DNA of 64,000 bases. It comes from Theristus sp. LFF4_11. Its lineage: Eukaryota; Nematoda; Chromadorea; Monhysterida; Xyalidae. The stretch spans positions 62,001 through 126,000 of the forward strand of contig JASANC010004626.1 in the NCBI GenBank assembly GCA_030248135.1. The letters are read 5' to 3'. Under the pieces are notes generated by a model. It did no database searches. It was given only the letters and a program-made list of their open reading frames with translations, and had not been told where the DNA came from. Made by a program: the position numbers and the translations under genes. Positions 39,155 through 50,217 of this stretch are shown here, in pieces. The first letter of the stretch is position 1. Each line of letters begins with the position of its first letter.

Positions 39155-40246
39155 TACAGGGTGGGCCAAAAAAAGGTTCCAATTCTAAAATGCTCTCACT
39201 GGCGTGTGCTAAGGTGTTTACAGCTGAAAATTGGAACACTATTAGAAAACATTTGGAGGTTTTTCTGACCAAATTTTTTTTCACGGTATGTTGCCCCTAT
39301 CACTCACCACAGCAGAATATCTGAAAAACATGAAAAATCGACAAATGTGGTAAAACGCAGAAAGTTAATTTAGCTGTAACAAAGACCAAATGATGAACGT
39401 TGGTGAAAACCCGAGTGCTCACAACACAAAAAAGATGAAAAAAACAATACGCACATACAGTAGCTTAGAAATGCCGAATGCTGAATTGCATCTGAACAGT
39501 GTTTGATCAACCTGATGTTTCACTTGGAGTCTGAGCGTGCGTGAGCGGTTCAGCCCAGAGCAGATGCGAATTTATCTTTCCAGATGCAAACTTTTTTTTC
39601 ATTTTTAATTCACACAATTTGTCACTCTGATATTTTTCACCATAGCAGACTGGTTGTTTTCTGCAGTGAAAGATGCAATTCCATTTTCAGTCGTTGCTGC
39701 CATCATGGTTAAGTGGACGGCAGAGAAGCGAGTCTGGTCTGCCAATTGGTGGGAACATGCGAATAAGTTATCCACAGTGGTTCGGCAATTTTGTACAAAA
39801 TTCATTTTTCTCCCGCGTGGCGATACATCAGTTCGCAAGTCGGTATGAGCAATGATAAGCAGTGAGATTATGGGTGAACGTTGTTTTTTCGTCAAAAATC
39901 GCTATTTTTAAAAAAATACACTGTAAAAATAAACTGAAACGTCTAAACCAAAAAATTTTGATCACAAAAAAGCTCCCAAAGTGTTCCAACAGTGTTCCAA
40001 GTTTAAGCCATGAGGTCCCTTTGTTGCAGCTAAATCAACCCTTTGCATTTTACAACATTTGTCGATTTTTCATATTTTCCAGATATTTTGCTGTAGTGAG
40101 TGACAGGGGCAACATATCGTGACAAAAATTAGGTCAGAAAAACCTCCAAATGTTTTCTAATAGTTTTCCAATTTTCAGCTGTAAACAGCTTAGCACACGC
40201 CAGTGAGAGCATTTTAGTTTGGAACTTTTTTTTGGCCCACCCTGTA
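39155..40246 (+). mobile_element. 1.1 kb element with inverted ends TACAGGGTGGGCC, copy 2
   Basis: Ends TACAGGGTGGGCCAAAAAA and the inverted match at 40246, flanked by TA. Full-length match to the copy at 33115-34217 in the opposite orientation, including the 64-codon central frame (39654-39848). Confidence 0.8.
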
Positions 40247-42042
40247 TAACAAAGTGGTACATATACAAGAAAACATACAATGTATATTGAGATACAAACA
40301 TGCAGATACGATGAGAGAAATATAGAGATATACAAGAGAAAATGTCTCCATCGAAAGTCAAAATCAAAGGGGGGGGGTGGTCAGACGGTCAGGATTTGGT
40401 AGGGGGGGGGTTTGGGGGGTCGAAATCTGGGAGGGGGGATCTGGCCCCGCAAATTCGAGAGGGGGGTATTTTGACCAAAATTTGGGGTGGGGGTTTGCTC
40501 GGGTGGGGGGGTGTCGACTTGGTAGGAGTGGGGTACCCCCCACCCCCCATCTCGACCCCTGTTAAAAAAATTTAAAAAAAACAACAAAATGACGATTTTT
40601 GTTTTTTAACAACCCTATCCCCCCTTCAGGAAAATTTGCTGCCCGTGCGTGCAGTGTGCACCCCCCTCACCGAGAAGGCACCTGACACGCCCCCTCTGAG
40701 ATTTGGCAAACACCCCCCCCCCCCCCTCACTCTATCGAGGACCGAGGTCCCGCTTTCGCTACTGATTACCCGTGCGATCCCGTGCACCCCCCCGTCACGA
40801 AATTTTTCTGCCAGTGACCCCCCTCAGGAAAATTTGCTGCCCGTGCACCCCCCCTCTCACCGAGAAGGCACCTGTGGACCTGACATAGGGTTAGGGGAAA
40901 AAAAATCCGGATTTTTATTTTAAATTGAAAAAAAAATTAAAAAAATTTTTTTTTTACAAGTTAGGTTTGTTCGAAGCGTCTCGTCGAGCTGAGTTCATCT
41001 AGACTATTTTCAGAACGATCCGGAAAACTATAAGAGTGAAAATCGTGTTTTATTGAAATTATGTCCATTTCATAGAGGGAAAGTTGCATTTTCAACAGTA
41101 AAACAGGACAATTTTCGACGTGTACTTGAATATTGAACCGTTCTTAGTTGTTCCTCTTTAGAAAATTACCAAAATTTGACTGTGTTCAAAAATTCCTGTT
41201 TGCTGTAGCTAAGTCGGCAACCCCTGTCGACCCGGTCGCCCCCCCCCCCCAAGACACTAACTTTCAGGTTCAACCTGCTATGCTATCTGCCACATGGCGA
41301 GAGCCCACTCTTCAAATCATCGTATCGAAAACACGTACCATGATTTCGCGATCACGTTGCGGGCAACTGACAGACGCAAGTTTAACACGTTAGTTTAGCT
41401 CAGCATGCAAGTTTTAACATGTGGCCATGTTATCGGGTATCTGAAAAACGGTCGTGTGATGTGGTATTAACCAACATCTCCGCTCCAATTGTTTAACAAT
41501 ATATCGCACAACTCCATTGTAGACCTATAACATACGCCAATCAACAAAATATCATGTTCATCTCATGGCCTACCGACTGAAAAAACATGTTCTAAGTTGC
41601 AAGAAAACGATTTCTGAAACGATATTTCAATTCAGTTAAGTCATTTCAACGCTAAAAATTGACTCTAGAAGTCATCCAAATCGAAAAACATGGAGTACGT
41701 CGGTCAAAATGACCAAATAATGACATGTACCTAAGCACACAAAGAAGTTGGGAAGAAAATTTGGTTTGAACTTTCAAAAAATTATGCCATAAATCGAATT
41801 TTCAGAGCAAAGTAGAAGAAAAATTTTTCAATTTTTTTTAAGTTTGAAAAAAAATCCAAATTTAAAAAAAAACGAAAAAAATAAAAAAAATTTTTTTCAA
41901 AGCTTCTAACCCTAACCTGACACCCCCCCTAAAATTAGGCAAACACCCCCCAAAAATTTTTTCGAGCTATCTGTCAATCTGGAAAATTTGCTCCAGCTAT
42001 CTATATCGGCTTCCGCCCCGGCTCTGGAACAACTCGTCTCGT
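40247..42042. repeat. Composite repeat region: C-rich arrays and dispersed repeats
   Basis: 40360-40880 is a G-rich then C-rich array with AAATTTGC-type spacers. 40905-41215 matches 24930-25315 inverted. 41340-41830 matches 1745-2105. A/T homopolymer blocks at 40900-40960 and 41820-41905 and a short C-rich end at 41925-41960. No gene seen. Confidence 0.6.
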
Positions 42043-42285
42043 CGCATCCGTGGCGCAGCGGTAGAATTTCGGCCTACAGTTCTGTAGGTACCGGGTTCGA
42101 ACCTCGCTGTGGACAAAACATACTCGTGGAAAATTAGAGTGACCAACGAACACCTAATGGTCTATTCCCTCCTGAGCCGAGGGTAAAATTGGGCTCGGGG
42201 CAGTATTGCCCGTCTCCGCCGGAGTTTGGTACCTTCGGGTTTCCGGAACCGGCGCGCGTATAATTAAATAAAATATAAATAAAAC
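42043..42285 (+). mobile_element. tRNA-derived SINE, full length
   Basis: The head is tRNA-like: GCATCCGTGGCGCAGCGGT contains an A box and GGTTCGAACC a B box, the internal polymerase III promoter. The body includes GGGGCAGTATTGCCCG, GTTTGGTACC and TTTCCGGAACCGGCGCGCG, and it ends in an A/T-rich tail. The 3' body recurs at 58630-58718 and, reversed, at 8291-8345. Confidence 0.8.
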
Positions 42286-42287
42286 TA

Positions 42288-43105
42288 CAGTTGAACTCAA
42301 TAAAATGTGGAATCTGCTGATTGGTCGGCCGAGGGGAGGTTGCTCACACTCCGCACCCTTCTTTTTTCGTAGATCTGGATTCTATTGAAACGTGTTTCTT
42401 TTGAATGAGTGTGAATTTCCAGCACCCTTTTCATTCCAAAAAATAAACTCGAAGGGTTGGAGAACTGCGAAATTTAGATTTTTTTTATTCAACAGCTCAA
42501 ATTGCATTTGTTTATTGACGACGACGACGACGACGTCGTCGCTTAATTTTTGCGTGTGAACTGAAAGACAAAAGCCTGAAAGGAGTGCGCTGTGCATGGT
42601 TTGCTGCGTGCACCAAGTAAATGAACACAGCAGCTTACCAAAAACAACTTGAAAACGGTGAAAATGAAAGATAAAAGCAAAGTCGTGGTCATGTCGTCGT
42701 CGTCCGCGAAGTCGGAACGCATTTTTTTTAATTGCGGACGCATGTCGATCGGTCAGCTGGGAATGAAACCCCCTTCAGCTGGCTACACAGCGCACTCATT
42801 TTAGTGTTTTGTCTTTCAGTTCACACGCAAAAATTAAGGGGCGACGTCGTCGTCATCGTCAAACAAAAATTGCATTTTGAGCTGTTGAATAAAAAATCTG
42901 AATTTCGCAGTTCTCCAACCCTTTCAGTTTATTTTTAGCATGAAAAGTGTGCTGGAATTTTACACTCTTTCAAAAGAAACACGTTTCAATGCAATCCAGA
43001 TCCATTTGTAGAATCCGGATCCACGAAAAAAGAAGGGTGCAGAGTGTGAGCAGCCTCCCCTCGACCGACCAATCAGCTGATTCCATATGTTATTGAGTTC
43101 GACTG
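42288..43105. mobile_element. 818 bp pogo/mariner-like MITE with about 300 bp imperfect inverted repeats
   Basis: Ends CAGTTGAACTCAATAA and inverted CAGTCGAACTCAATAA, flanked by TA at 42286-42287 and 43106-43107. Shared arm blocks: CTGATTGGTCGG, GAAACGTGTTTCTTTTGAA, GGGTTGGAGAACTGCGAAAT, TTCACACGCAAAAATTAA. A GAC/GTC repeat lies in both arms. The centre (42560-42820) has no clear gene. It abuts the SINE tail. Confidence 0.75.
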
Positions 43106-43212
43106 TATGCTGGCTGACCACACAGAGTTTTTTTGGACGAGAACGAGAAACGGACAGAAGAAACCTTCCAAATGGTCAAAGGGGGCGGCGTGGCCATTCA
43201 GCCAATCACCGC

Positions 43213-43320
43213 CGGTGTCCGCGAAGTATGGTTTGGGGGATTTGCAGTTTGGTTTATTCGCCGGTGTCCGCGATACCGCGAGGCGCGAAGTATGGTTTGG
43301 GAGTTGCAGTTTGGTTTATT
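43213..43320. repeat. Tandem duplication upstream of SNAPC1
   Basis: GCCGGTGTCCGCG, GCGAAGTATGGTTTGGG and TTGCAGTTTGGTTTATT occur twice in tandem within about 108 bp. Confidence 0.6.
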
Positions 43321-43468
43321 AAATTTTTCTCAGCTGCGTTCGCGGCATCTGATCTGTGAATGTCTTTCAAGGAAATACGATGCCAATTGCCACAACACAG
43401 AATTTGAAATTCGCGCGTTGAGAAAGATTTAAAACTCGCAGCATAGTTTTGTTTCATGTCATTTTGTC

Positions 43469-45996
43469 ATGTTTCATTCGATTCAATTTGCTTTTGACTT
43501 CTCGTCTCTCGGGCAGGACATTGCGTCGCTGTTTGAAATGGTCCGAAAAAGCGGCTCAGTCAGTTTCACTGATTTCCGTACGGTGTTTGTGGCGACGAAA
43601 TTCTCGATGATCTATGGCGGATTGAATTCAGTGGCTGAGTTTATGGAGGTTGGTTGGTGTTGTCTTGATTGTTGACTTATCTAAAAGCCAAAACATGAAA
43701 AGTCAAGAATGAAATTTAGTTCTCATAAATAATTTCATTGTTTCTCCAAATTTGCGTGCAGTTTGCTGAGAAAACGTTGGCATTCGCATTTCTGTACGTT
43801 GTGCCAAACGCGAACTTGCCGCTGGCGCACATGCAAACGGCGGCGACTCCACTGGAGCAAAGCGAACGCAGCAGCATTGTGCCGCTTGGCGAGCTGCAGC
43901 GCATTTTTGGCGTCTATTTGACGTACGCACTCTACGTCACGCAACCTGACGAGTATGGAATCAAAATGAAGGTTTGTGAATTCGAGCTGCTGCTCTGCGA
44001 AATGTGCATTTTTGTTGTTGTTGTTGTTGTGATTTTTAGGCGATGTTTTTAGCCAGGGCTAACCCAGAGCAGCGTACAGAACGCCATTGAGTAGGGCGCC
44101 CATCGAGTTTTCTCTGTCATTAAGTGCCTATACACCCCTCGGCGGGGCTCGATCCCCCGAGCGCACAGACTGTAGTCTAACGCACTACCACCAGGCCACG
44201 AGGGTGACAATTTTTTATGGCATATGTAGAGTTCGATGAATCATGACTCTGAATTCTCCGGTTTTGGTTCTTTCTCTGTGACTGTGTCTATGCGGGTTTT
44301 CATAACCCGGTTCCAAACATCGTTGGATGTCTTTTCAGGTCAATTTTATTTTTTGTCAGATTCCAGTTACGGCAAGCGAAATTCACGAGTTTTGTGACGT
44401 TTTTGAAACAATTTATTGTCGTTTGGCTCGCAATCACGACTTGAATCACGCGGTTGTGTGTGCGACCAAGCTGTGGCGTCTGCATGCTTTCTCCATTCAG
44501 GCGTTCAAAGATGAGGTCTGCGTGAGTAGACTTTTTCTATGGCGTATTGGCTTATGGAGTTCATGATTTTCCGTTTTCCAATTCTCCAACAAGCGAATTT
44601 TCCGTTTATGCATTGTTGTTGTTGTGGAAACTGTTTTTCACTTTTCTTCAGCACAATCCACTGAATCACCACGAATACCAGCAACTCACGACCGATGTGG
44701 ACGTGGAAATGGCTAAAACTGGCGTGTGCAAAGCGTTGCTGCAAGACGATCTTACATTGGTTTGATTTTGGGGTTTTTCTGAAGCAACTTCAGATTTTTT
44801 ATGTTGTGGTTCTTTGTCGCCGTTGCAAAGTGTTGGTGTATGTGTAGTGAATATGGTATGGTTGAAAGAAAGGTATTATCTTTCTTATTGAACGTGACCC
44901 AATCTGCGTTTGCACACACAGATAGAGAAAATGTTTCATGGCTGCGCGGCAATTTGAAATCAGCAAAACTTAACGTATTCTGACGGCAGATTTGTGCATG
45001 AAATTGGGAAAAAACTAATCAGAATCTTTTCTCACTAAATAAATTTATTTTTTGTATTCGAACTGCGTTCGGGCGCGACACAACTTTTCAGCTGTGCGGT
45101 TTTTCCACACATCATTCAACATTACTCCGCCTCCTTCACACGAAAAGATAATAAGTGAAGTCGAATTTGAAATGTACCAAATTCCCAGACTGCCCTGCCA
45201 TGCAATCAAACGTTTGGAAGGTGGCTCGTGGCTGGTTTCGATCAGAGATTGATAGGCTGTGTTTTCATTGCAGCAACTGGACAAAATACACGCGTATACG
45301 ACAAACCAGTTCAACAATCTGCCGGCATTCTGGAAAGATCAGATGCACGTCCAAAAACATTCGATGACTGACGCCATTACCAAGTGAACAGTTTGTGTGG
45401 CCGCAGAATGTGCAATGAAGCAAAAAAATAATTTTGATTTTACGGAATGGCCGAGTAAACATGGCAGCTTTTTTCAGGGTGCAAGGAGCGCGCGAAATTT
45501 GAATGAAAGATGAAAGACGTTCAGAAACCAAGTTGTGTGCCAAATTTGACGCATTTTTTCAGACTAATGGATTCTTCGTGCTATTCTGTTCTATCTTTCT
45601 CCTTTGCACACATTAGGAATTATGTTGGCATTTTTGAAGAAGACCACTCCTGGTGTGCGGGTGTGCGACTGATCCCACCTTGACGGACTGCCTTATTTAT
45701 TCGGTCATATTGTACGTTATCTTCAGCAGTTATTCACCTGAACCTGAGAACTAAAGGTTCAAAGTACTTGATTTGTCCTTTTCAGCTGTATGCGTATGGC
45801 GAAATTGACTTCGACTGCTGACACAAGCGCGCCGTCGACGGCGTCGCCCAGCAACGATGCGACCAGTTCTAGTTCAACGTTGGTCGCTGTCGTTAAGCTG
45901 AGTGTTCGATTGACAATTCAAAGAAGAACTCGAGACCAATAGCAGTGCTGTTTTTCTTTTTCCTTGCAATACTCGAGACCACATGTTCAGCCGGTC

Positions 45997-46033
<37 letters not shown>

Positions 46034-47211
46034 GGACGTCACAACCGATCATGCGCCTTGTTGGCATCGCGGTCGCAGATTCGTCATTTGGCACGCAGCA
46101 ACGCCGGCGGTGGTCAACACTGGTGGCGGCGGAATAAACGACACGCGCAGGGTGAGCGGGCCACTGAACGCCTGCCCAATCGCAGTCTGGTGCAGTGTTC
46201 GTTCTTGCTTGTTCTGAGGGGCTTCGTTGTTCCGTTACAGTTCTCCGAATTTTTTTCGAAAAGGCTTGGTTTTTTGGGGGCGTAAAATATGTCATGGTTT
46301 GACCCAAGATGATCGTTTTTTGCTGGAAATTTGTGCAATTTTTTTTCGTTAATTTTAGGCAAAAGAAGCGTTTTTTCATCTTCGCATGTTTTTAGTCTAA
46401 TTTAGCTGGTTCACCGTTTCACTATTTCGAATTTTTACCACAAGCTAAAAATTTTGGCCTAATCCATTCACATCGGGTCCCAGCTCCGCTCCGGAAACAA
46501 CAATGGCCGTCTTGAAACTTGTAATATCGCACATCTGCCAGAAATAATAGATTACTGGATTGTAAGACCTTTTAGGTTGGAATAACCGATTTTAGGCTGG
46601 TTATTGTTCTCGTCAAATATTATTTTTTGTTTTTAGTTCCCAACGAAACATCAAATTTGTGGCCAGCAAACAACGACGACAATGATACCAGCGGTGCATC
46701 GCCCGGCACATTTGCAGCACACAACGAAAGTCATGCCATTTCGCCTGCACAGGTGAATCAACCATTGGGAGCTGCAGTGCACCGGCGTCCGGGCCCGGGC
46801 GACCTTCGCGTTCTGAAGGTGGTCGAAAAATATCGCTTACGTACAGCCTGGCTGACGCTAAATTGGTGCTTAACCTCTACGCAGTGGCGGAAAAGAACAA
46901 ACAACAATAATAACCCATTGGTCGTCGAATCAAATCCAAATGTGTCTATTTTGATGTTTCATTCAAAAACACGTTGTTTTCTGCAGCTGCCGCCGGAAGA
47001 GCACAAAGGCCATGCATCGGTCTTGACGTCGCATAAGAAACGACGAAACAAAAATAAACAAAAACGGAAGAATAAAAACGCGCACAAGATGAAACCAGAG
47101 ACGTTCATAAAGCAGTCGCTGTGTCTGCACAAACGACTTGAGCAGCGAATGCAGAACTCGGCAGTTGGTGATGTGCAACGTGATGAAGCAGACAGTGATG
47201 AGATGGCGTGA
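43469..47211 (+). CDS. snapc1: SNAPC1 (SNAP43)-like subunit of the snRNA-activating complex
   Basis: Exons 43469-43648, 43762-43971, 44360-44521, 44652-44759, 45274-45383, 45786-45878, 45991-46151, 46637-46818, 46987-47211; phases agree, 476 residues. Family knowledge: SNAPC1 joins SNAPC3 and SNAPC4 to bind the snRNA promoter element for RNA polymerases II and III. Seen: the N-terminal half matches the family layout: DIASLFEMVRKSGSVSF, FRTVFVATKFSMIYGG, LYVVPNANLPLAHM, GVYLTYALYVTQP, an EFCDVFETIY segment and KLWRLHAFSIQAF, then KALLQDDLTL. The C-terminal half is low complexity: Ser/Thr-rich, 12 glutamines from a CAA repeat (45994-46033), then a lysine/arginine tract (KKRRNKNKQKRKNKN) that could be a nuclear signal, and an acidic end. 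The start is the first in-frame ATG; a CAG at 43516 could instead be an acceptor with an earlier start. The end of exon 8 could also be at 46755. Confidence 0.6.
44047..44208 (-). mobile_element. tRNA-derived SINE, second family, in SNAPC1 intron 2
   Basis: On the minus strand CCTCGTGGCCTGGTGGTAG (A box) and GGGATCGAGCCCC (B-box-like) lie in a cloverleaf-like head at 44204-44134, with a 6 of 7 bp acceptor stem and a perfect CGGGG/CCCCG T stem. About 90 bp of body ending CTGGCTAAAA follow. A tRNA gene is less likely because the anticodon arm does not fold cleanly and a SINE-like body follows. Confidence 0.6.
45441..45714. mobile_element. MITE, TACGGTATGGCCGAATAAA family, copy 3 (SNAPC1 intron 5)
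   Basis: 274 bp; starts TACGGAATGGCCGAGTAAA and ends TTTATTCGGTCATATTGTA; interior matches copies at 12915 and 27037. Confidence 0.8.
45994..46033 (+). repeat. (CAA)n repeat, polyglutamine in SNAPC1
   Basis: About 13 uninterrupted CAA units; read in the phase-consistent frame they encode glutamine. Confidence 0.8.
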
Positions 47212-47697
47212 AAGTGCAGTGGCGATTTGCAGTGATGTTTTTGTTGACGCATCAGAACTGTTGTTTATTTTTCCAGTTGCCTGTTTTTGCTTTTTTTCGT
47301 TCTGTTTTGTTCTTTGATCGCTCGTTTGCCTGGGTGCTTTCGTTAATTGTTATCTTTGTTGTCTTTTTTCTCCAGGAAATGTGTTCAAAGCTAATCAAAA
47401 TCAACTCTCAAGTAATGGCTGGCGGTTCAGCCCTGATTCGGTCGGGTGTGGCGGTGATTGGTTTGAAGGCTTCCAGCTGAGTGTCTTGTTCTCTTTTTGT
47501 TTGTGCTTTTTTTTGTTTGGTACTGCAGTGGTTTTGACTGTGATTCGTGATTGGTTCAGACAAGTTGGATTGTTTCTGCTTGGTTGTTTGATTTTAGTGC
47601 GTCGCGTTGGTGTTGGTGGTTCGTCATCATTCGGGTGATTTTTCACGCGCTACAAAATAAACGACGAGTGCCTTTGCAGCGAGTTGTCATCATCACC
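47212..47697. other. Spacer between SNAPC1 and the next gene
   Basis: T-rich with acceptor-like sites at 47277 and 47369. A frame at 47381-47638 has a hydrophobic stretch but no clear exon borders. No supported gene. Confidence 0.35.
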
Positions 47698-48971
47698 ATG
47701 ATATCGGCGCTGTTTCTCAGCTGCTTCTCCGTGGCGTGTCTGCTTTTGCTGATTCTATTGGCTGCCGTCGTGCCGGTTGCCCGAGCAAAGTGCATGCCGT
47801 CGGTGAGCATACAAACGCAATAATAATGCGCTTTTATTCGGTTGCGTGGTTCCGATTTTTTTCAAAACCATTTTTGGGTAAACTACTCTTAAGATTTTTG
47901 CGTATGTGAAACGGATGACCAGCAGTACGCACAAGAACACGCGCACCCAATCGCTGCCGTTCATTTCGCGAGCGCCGAAGTCGATACGCGAGGCACGTGA
48001 CGCGCTCGCGTTTCACGATCAATTGCGCGATTTCAAAATCGCCGCTCGCTGCAGATGGTGAGACAGTCGTGTCGTGGCTGCTTTATTCTTCAGTTTTTTT
48101 TAAACGTCAAGCGATTGGTGGCGTCAGCGTCATTGTTATTGCGGTGCGACGGTGTGTCTGGTGGAGCGGATGTAATGCAGGCTGCTTCAAGTAGAGCATC
48201 ATGTTACAGTTCTGGAGTTGGAATTGCGGGAAAAAAGTTGCGCACCGCAATGCAGCAACCTGCGCCAAGGACCGCGTTCGCATGCGTTCGAACGCATGCG
48301 CGTTCCGCTTCCAAAAACAATTTCGAAAACCTTTTCGATGTTACAATTCCCGACCAGCCACCGCGCCAAGTACAGGGTGATAAAAAACGTCAATTTCTAA
48401 AACTTTTTGAACTCGCGACTGCATTAATGTGTGAAGCTAAAATTTGCACCACTATACTCAGTTGGTTCCCATTTGTTGTGTTAAAATTTCAGCCAAAAAT
48501 ATTTGAAAGCAATGTCTGAAGCCTTGCAGTGCTTTTGCGATGCAGCGGTCGGTCAGTGTTGATCTGCTCAACGGTGGACACACTGAACAGTTTAAACGAC
48601 TAAAACAAGACAAATAACGGAGCTGAATGGGAAACAAATGACTATAAGTGGTGCAAATTTCAGCTTCAGACATTAATGCAGTCGGAGATCGAAGCTTTTT
48701 TTATCACCCTGTGCAATTAAATTGAAAGCGTTTATCAATTGAATTGAATTTCAGGTGTTTGCTGGTTTACTGTTATTGGTTGCACCCGTCTTATTGGTTG
48801 TCGTTGTCCACTGCGCAACGAGCGCAAGTTCGACGGCTGATTGATGCGTTTGTGAAACTGGATGTGAACACATGGCGACAGCCGCCGCCGCTGAGCAGAG
48901 TGGTTGCGTCTGCGTGTACGAGTGTAGACGTGGACACCAGTGATGAGAGCACTGAAAGCAGCAAGCAGTGA
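47698..48971 (+). CDS. Unrecognised 161-residue membrane protein
   Basis: Exons 47698-47802, 47894-48057, 48755-48971; phases agree. Seen: Met in a CACCATGA context, then a 20-residue hydrophobic core (SVACLLLLILLAAVVPVARA) that could be a signal peptide cleaved after ARA or a membrane anchor; a basic, Ser/Arg-rich middle (FISRAPKSIREARDALAF, LRDFKIAAR); an aromatic hydrophobic stretch (CLLVYCYWLHPSYWLSL, about 91-107) that spans the exon 2-3 join; an amphipathic helix (RAQVRRLIDAFVKLDV); and a Ser/Thr/acidic tail (VDVDTSDESTESSKQ). The exon 2 acceptor (CTTAAG) is not CAG. A CAG just upstream of the ATG (47679) is in frame with it, so an earlier exon is possible. I do not recognise the family. 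Intron 2 contains a 339 bp MITE. Confidence 0.5.
48373..48711. mobile_element. MITE with CAGGGTGATAAAAAA inverted ends
   Basis: 339 bp; left end CAGGGTGATAAAAAA after TA, right end TTTTTTATCACCCTG. Inner inverted blocks include GACTGCATTAATG and GAAGCTAAAATTTGCACCAC. Tc1/mariner-type ends; lies in intron 2 of the membrane-protein gene. Confidence 0.75.
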
Positions 48972-50209
48972 CACACGACACTAGGCTGCAGTCGTCTTCC
49001 ATATCGTAGGCAATTAGCTGATTGGTTGGTGACCACGTCATGCAAGCATCATGTGCAGGAATTCCTGCAGTCGCGGAGGCTTATCACATGGTCCCAACCT
49101 GTCGTCGACTAGTTGCAAATGATATAGGAATAGACTGTAATTTTCAGTGGATTCAGCAAATGAAAAAAAACCCTTATGGTGGGGACATTTCGATTTAGCC
49201 TGCTAATTTGTCCTCGTCATCACAGTTTGTGTCCTTAAATGCAGCCGTGTGTTTGACGACATTTTGTAAAGAGTTTCTAGAGTGCAGTATAGTGGTCAGA
49301 TAAAAAAAAAGATTCAGTGAAATAGATTGATCTTTTATCGATATATAATATTTCCAAAAAGCTTTTATTTAGACTTTTTTTACTTTTACAAACGTTGCGC
49401 AAAGATGCGATGTCAATCCATATTCAATAGTATCATGTCGCGTGCTTTGCAATGGCATGGCCTACCAGTTGTATCAAAAATAAACGCAACGTGTAGAGCG
49501 TACCAAAAATTTTCTATGCCACCGTAACCACAAGATTCAAATTGCCGCCTTTGCTCAGGGAAACCTATGCTTTTTAAAAAAACGGATGCGGGATTTTTAA
49601 CTCAGAGAAATCGAGAAACAGAAAAGCAAAAATGGATTGACTGCAAAAGCAATGCAAATATGCAATGCAATGCAGTGAGCCAATGATTCCATCATAAACA
49701 TCATAAACCCATCCAAAGCGAAGCCTTTTTGACAAAGCCTTTTTTGACAAATGAAAATGATCAATTTACTTTTTTCACGGTTTTTTCCTAGGGTTGTTAA
49801 ACAAAAATGAAAATTTTTTTTTTTTTTTAAAAAGTGATTAAAAAAAACAAAAATGCCAATAAAAAAAAATTCGAAAAATTTTCCTCTAATATGCTCTGAA
49901 AACCTCAATTTTGGCAAAATTTTTCGAAAGTTCAACAAAAATTTTCTTTGATTATACCTCGTAAAACCTTTAGCAGTCGATTTTGGGCCGTTTTACCGAC
50001 TGATTTTAGGCAACGACAACATCTGCGATGAAGTTTTTGAGCGTCCCAAAGCTTGGCCTACCATTTCCGATGCAGATAAGGTGACGATTCGCCTCGCAGA
50101 GCGTCCGATTGTGCTCGCTGCTCCGTTTGCAAGCGCTACGTTGTCTGGTTGCTTGCTGCTTCGTGTCGTGTCGTCGCAACACCATCAGAAGAATTGATCG
50201 AATTTCAAG
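48972..50209. other. Repeat-rich spacer left of the hAT element
   Basis: 49007-49130 resembles the GCAATTTAGCTGATTGG element at 16998. 49740-49945 is a reversed copy of the A/T repeat with AAATTATGCCA-type border. 50010-50207 reads open on both strands without stops (for example LCEANRHLICIGNGRPSF on minus) and may be a decayed exon; unresolved. Confidence 0.35.
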
Positions 50210-50217
50210 GCGGTATG

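Noticed and set aside
44134..44204. Functional tRNA gene
   Set aside because: The anticodon arm does not fold well and a SINE-like body follows; better explained as a SINE head.
43469..48971. Operon of SNAPC1 and the membrane protein
   Set aside because: Same strand and close, but a 487 bp gap, no trans-splice acceptor that could be singled out, and no shared function.
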